Positions 19,727-21,135 of a stretch of 21,135 nucleotides of DNA are shown here, in pieces. The stretch spans positions 1 to 21,135 of the forward strand of contig JAHFMP010000002.1 in assembly GCA_023267795.1 (NCBI GenBank), given 5' to 3'. The translations under genes and the position numbers were made by a program. The stretch is from Candidatus Woesearchaeota archaeon. GTDB taxonomy: Archaea; Nanobdellota; Nanobdellia; Woesearchaeales; DSVV01. How positions within the stretch are numbered: position 1 is the stretch's first letter; each line of letters starts with the position of its first letter. The notes beneath the pieces were generated by a model. That model did not search any database, had not been told where the DNA came from, and worked only from the letters and a program-made list of their open reading frames with translations.

Positions 19727-19830
19727 GCGCCGGTAGTCCAACGGCTAGGAGTTCCATATGCGAAAGTATAGGAACTAGCAAATAGAAGCCTTCCAAGCTT
19801 TTGATCTGGGTTCGAATCCCGGCCGGCGCA
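19727..19830 (+). tRNA. tRNA-Gly(TCC) with 32-nt insertion between D and anticodon arms
   Basis: The acceptor arms GCGCCGG (19727-19733) and CCGGCGC (19823-19829) pair perfectly, with discriminator A 19830. The D arm is GTCC...GGA (19736-19750), the anticodon stem GAAGC/GCTTT (19785-19801) holds loop CTTCCAA with anticodon TCC at 19792-19794, and the T arm is CTGGG-TTCGAAT-CCCGG. No CCA is encoded. Between D stem and anticodon stem there are 34 nt (19751-19784) where two are expected, so about 32 nt look like an intron at a non-canonical site near position 25/26. Without it the tRNA is 72 nt. The insertion carries its own hairpin (GTTCC/GGAAC). Exact splice sites are uncertain. Confidence 0.88.
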
Positions 19831-19836
19831 TTTTTT
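19831..19836 (+). terminator. T-run after tRNA-Gly
   Basis: TTTTTT directly follows the tRNA, with another T6 run at 19842-19847. Archaeal RNA polymerase can terminate at oligo-T without a hairpin, so this is the probable end of the tRNA transcript. Confidence 0.45.
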
Positions 19837-19900
19837 ATTCATTTTTTGAATTCTTAGAAGATTCTTCTGTGTTTATGTTCGATGTTCCTGTATAAAGGTT

Positions 19901-20242
19901 TCAATTCTCTGGAACTTCTATAACTATTCTTCTTTTATTTTCAGGATGCATATACACTTGTGCTCCTTTCTTGAGCTTGAGAAAGTCTATCATCTTCTTA
20001 TTAATAACGAGTGCAAGAGAGGAGCCTACTTGAATGACTGTTCCATGTGCATCAAGGTTCCAGAGTCCTTTTTTCTTTGCAACTTCATCAATTGCATCGG
20101 ATGTTTTTTCATCAAAGATTTCTTCTCCACATTTTGTGCATACTTCTGCTGGAAAAAAGCCAAGGCTTTCTCCATAAATTTTGAATTCTACTTTTTTCTC
20201 TACAATCTTTCCACTACACTCTTCGCAGCTTGTTCTTTTCAT
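19901..20242 (-). CDS. YgiT-type zinc-finger antitoxin with AbrB-like domain
   Basis: The 113-residue protein has an N-terminal zinc finger C6-x2-C9...C35-x2-C38 with F-F-P-A-E-V-C-T-K-C-G-E-E-I as in YgiT/MqsA N-termini, and a C-terminal half (about 60-113) with V-I-Q-V-G-S-S-L-A-L-V-I-N-K and L-K-L-K-K-G-A-Q-V that looks like a SpoVT/AbrB swapped-hairpin DNA-binding domain. MqsA itself has an Xre-type HTH there. The frame is open upstream to 20287, but ATG 20242 follows GGTG at 20248-20251 and starts the family block M-K-x-x-x-C. It lies 11 nt after the toxin gene and probably neutralises it and represses the operon. Confidence 0.82.
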   Translation of the reverse strand: MKRTSCEECSGKIVEKKVEFKIYGESLGFFPAEVCTKCGEEIFDEKTSDAIDEVAKKKGLWNLDAHGTVIQVGSSLALVINKKMIDFLKLKKGAQVYMHPENKRRIVIEVPEN

Positions 20243-20253
20243 GTTGACACCAT

Positions 20254-20463
20254 TTACTCTATAAACACAGTTTTTATTTTGTAACAATTCTCTCCAATCT
20301 TTTTATATGCTACTTTGATATATGTGAACGATGCTAAATAACCCTCTGTTTGTTTACTCTTTGCGCCGCGTTCAATTGCCAGTTTTATTTGTTCTTTCGT
20401 TATGCCATGAATAACCATCTTTTCTTTTGCATGCTTTGTTAAAATAATCTCAATTTCAGGCAT
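20254..20463 (-). CDS. DUF4258-type putative toxin
   Basis: The 69-residue protein reads I-I-L-T-K-H-A-K-E-K-M (residues 6-16), then H-G-I-T-K-E-Q-I-K-L-A-I-E-R-G, K-Q-T-E-G, and Y-K-K-I-G-E-N-C-Y-K-I-K-T-V-F-I at the end, the usual pattern of DUF4258 proteins (compact RelE/MqsR-like fold) found as toxins beside YgiT-type antitoxins. The conserved histidine H11 in T-K-H-A is present. Toxin-first order and the 11-nt gap match mqsRA-like operons. Such toxins are mRNA interferases in characterised cases; activity here is inferred. Confidence 0.8.
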   Translation of the reverse strand: MPEIEIILTKHAKEKMVIHGITKEQIKLAIERGAKSKQTEGYLASFTYIKVAYKKIGENCYKIKTVFIE

Positions 20464-20488
20464 ATATATCTATTATAATGAATACTAA

Positions 20489-20497
20489 TATATAAAA
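20489..20497 (-). promoter_or_regulatory. TATA box for the toxin-antitoxin operon
   Basis: On the - strand TTTTATATA (20497 to 20489) is centred about 30 nt from the toxin ATG at 20463, predicting a leader of only a few bases. Read on the + strand, TATATAAAA could also drive a transcript starting near 20519 into the structured intergenic region. Confidence 0.55.
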
Positions 20498-20526
20498 TTT
20501 GTGGTGATTTTTGATGTGCCTGTGTA

Positions 20527-20670
20527 AAGAAGAATTGTTCGAACTTACCTATTTTAGTATGCTTGGCTCAACGGTGCATTTTCTCAGACGATAGACTTCT
20601 TTTGACTCAAAATTCTTCGAATTTTGCACTTCGTGTCATTTAACACCGGAAGCCGTCCCACAATTCTTTT
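20527..20670. other. Intergenic region with nested inverted repeats, possible structured RNA
   Basis: The 223-bp gap between the toxin and valS genes holds no gene-like frame but has nested pairing. AAGAATTGT (20530-20538) pairs with ACAATTCTT (20660-20668); GGCT (20565-20568) with AGCC (20651-20654); CGGTG (20572-20576) with CACCG (20644-20648). Inside lie CAAAATTC-TTC-GAATTTTG (20608-20626) and CAC-TTC-GTG (20627-20635). Strand and function are undetermined; it may be a noncoding RNA or decayed repeats. Confidence 0.3.
20608..20635. repeat. Palindromic element near valS with CACTTCGTG core
   Basis: CAAAATTC (20608-20615) and GAATTTTG (20619-20626) form a perfect 8-bp hairpin with a TTC loop, directly followed by CACTTCGTG (20627-20635). 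Both parts occur in the elements at 439 and 12230, where the CACTTCGTG core lies between the AAAATTC arms rather than beside them. It may be a rearranged member of that family. Confidence 0.55.
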
Positions 20671-20686
20671 GAGAACAACACTTTAT

Positions 20687-21135
20687 TTAGAAAATAACCT
20701 TCATCTTCAACTCATTCGCCACTTCCCTTTCTGCCTTCCCAAATACAATCTTTTGCGAAATTGTTATTGCAGTCAAATCATCAAACGCTTCTTCTAACAA
20801 TTTCTGCTTCTCTTTCTGGCAATCGATAGTTAAAATTTTGATAGGTTCTTTCAATGATACATTTTTCTCTGATTTTACTTTGCGCACTGCACTAATTATT
20901 GCAATAATTATATCACCTATCTTTTCATCTTCTTCCTGTATTGCTTTCATATCTGCCTTTGGCCATTTACTTATATGAATACTCTTGCACTTTTCTTTCT
21001 TTGCAAAATATTCCTGATACACTGCTTCTGTAATATGCGGCATAATTGGTGCCATTAATTTTAAGACTGTCAAAATTCCTGTATACAAACAATATTGTGC
21101 GGCCATGCGTGCATCTTTTCCTCTTCTCTCTGGAT
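20687..21135 (-). CDS. valS: Valyl-tRNA synthetase, C-terminal fragment
   Basis: The frame is open from the window edge to TAA at 20689-20687, giving about 148 residues that lack the start. It shows the anticodon-binding domain of class Ia synthetases: L-K-L-M-A-P-I-M-P-H-I-T-E-A-V-Y-Q, then S-I-H-I-S-K-W-P, and the I-I-A-I-I-S-A-V-R-K-V-K-S-E-K-N helix. The H-I-T-E-x-V/I-Y-Q and S-I-H-x-S-x-W-P pair is typical of ValRS rather than LeuRS or IleRS. It ends without the long C-terminal coiled-coil arm common in bacterial ValRS, as usual for archaea. The catalytic part is outside the window. Confidence 0.82.
   Translation of the reverse strand, partial: PERRGKDARMAAQYCLYTGILTVLKLMAPIMPHITEAVYQEYFAKKEKCKSIHISKWPKADMKAIQEEDEKIGDIIIAIISAVRKVKSEKNVSLKEPIKILTIDCQKEKQKLLEEAFDDLTAITISQKIVFGKAEREVANELKMKVIF

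Noticed and set aside
1..21135. CRISPR arrays, rRNA genes, transposase genes and prophage genes
   Set aside because: No regularly spaced repeats, rRNA-like sequence, DDE/HUH-type transposase or phage protein was seen on either strand.

Overview
The window is about 21 kb of low-GC archaeal chromosome. The first half is the downstream part of the archaeal ribosomal-protein superoperon: archaeal/eukaryal-type proteins (eS4, eL32, eL19, eL34, eL14) are interleaved with universal ones in the standard archaeal order, followed by SecY. TATA boxes about 25 nt ahead of start codons, an archaeal two-subunit PheRS, a TrmB-family regulator and a tRNA with an intron-like insertion agree with Archaea. Low GC, compact genes, lysine-rich extensions and the accessory genes suggest a DPANN lineage (Woesearchaeota/Pacearchaeota-like). 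That placement is an inference.

Layout, + strand: the C-terminus of RNase P Rpp29 (2-70), then uS17, uL14, uL24, eS4, uL5, uS14, uS8, uL6, eL32, eL19, uL18, uS5, uL30, uL15, secY and a DUF106 (EMC3/TMCO1-like) membrane protein (83-9746). eL34 follows with its own TATA box, then eL14 (9816-10486). On the - strand come pheT and pheS (10508-13846) and a trmB-family gene (13885-14700). A 185-bp nested palindrome (14803-14987) separates trmB from a ThiF/MoeB-type E1-like gene (15028-16020). Then: a PhoU/DUF47-like gene (- strand), a CobW-family GTPase with a downstream CPCC-motif low-complexity protein, an Rpe-RpiB fusion, an unusual tRNA-Gly(TCC) gene, a toxin-antitoxin pair (- strand), and the C-terminus of a valyl-tRNA synthetase running off the window (- strand).

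The most interesting signal is a family of short palindromes at gene boundaries. Ahead of uL14, uS8 and eL32, a palindrome lies between a good Shine-Dalgarno sequence (GGAG or GGAGG) and the AUG. Linear spacing is about 50-80 nt, but folding the palindrome would bring the two to 6-8 nt. The uL24 leader looks like the uS8 leader with the palindrome missing. Three further members begin exactly on the TAA stop codons of uL6, eL34 and PheS; another lies near valS. The arms are A+T-rich (AAAATTC-like) and several share a CACTTCGTG-like core. I know of no described element with this behaviour, but I could not search.

Functionally, the left half encodes ribosome assembly and protein export, and the right half holds tRNA charging (PheRS, ValRS), a tRNA gene, metal handling (CobW), pentose-phosphate interconversion (Rpe-RpiB) and a stress or defence-type toxin-antitoxin. 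Genes in the superoperon mostly have Shine-Dalgarno sites. Several singly transcribed genes on the right (pheS, thiF-like, phoU-like, rpe-rpiB, toxin) have a TATA-to-start distance that predicts leaderless or nearly leaderless mRNAs.
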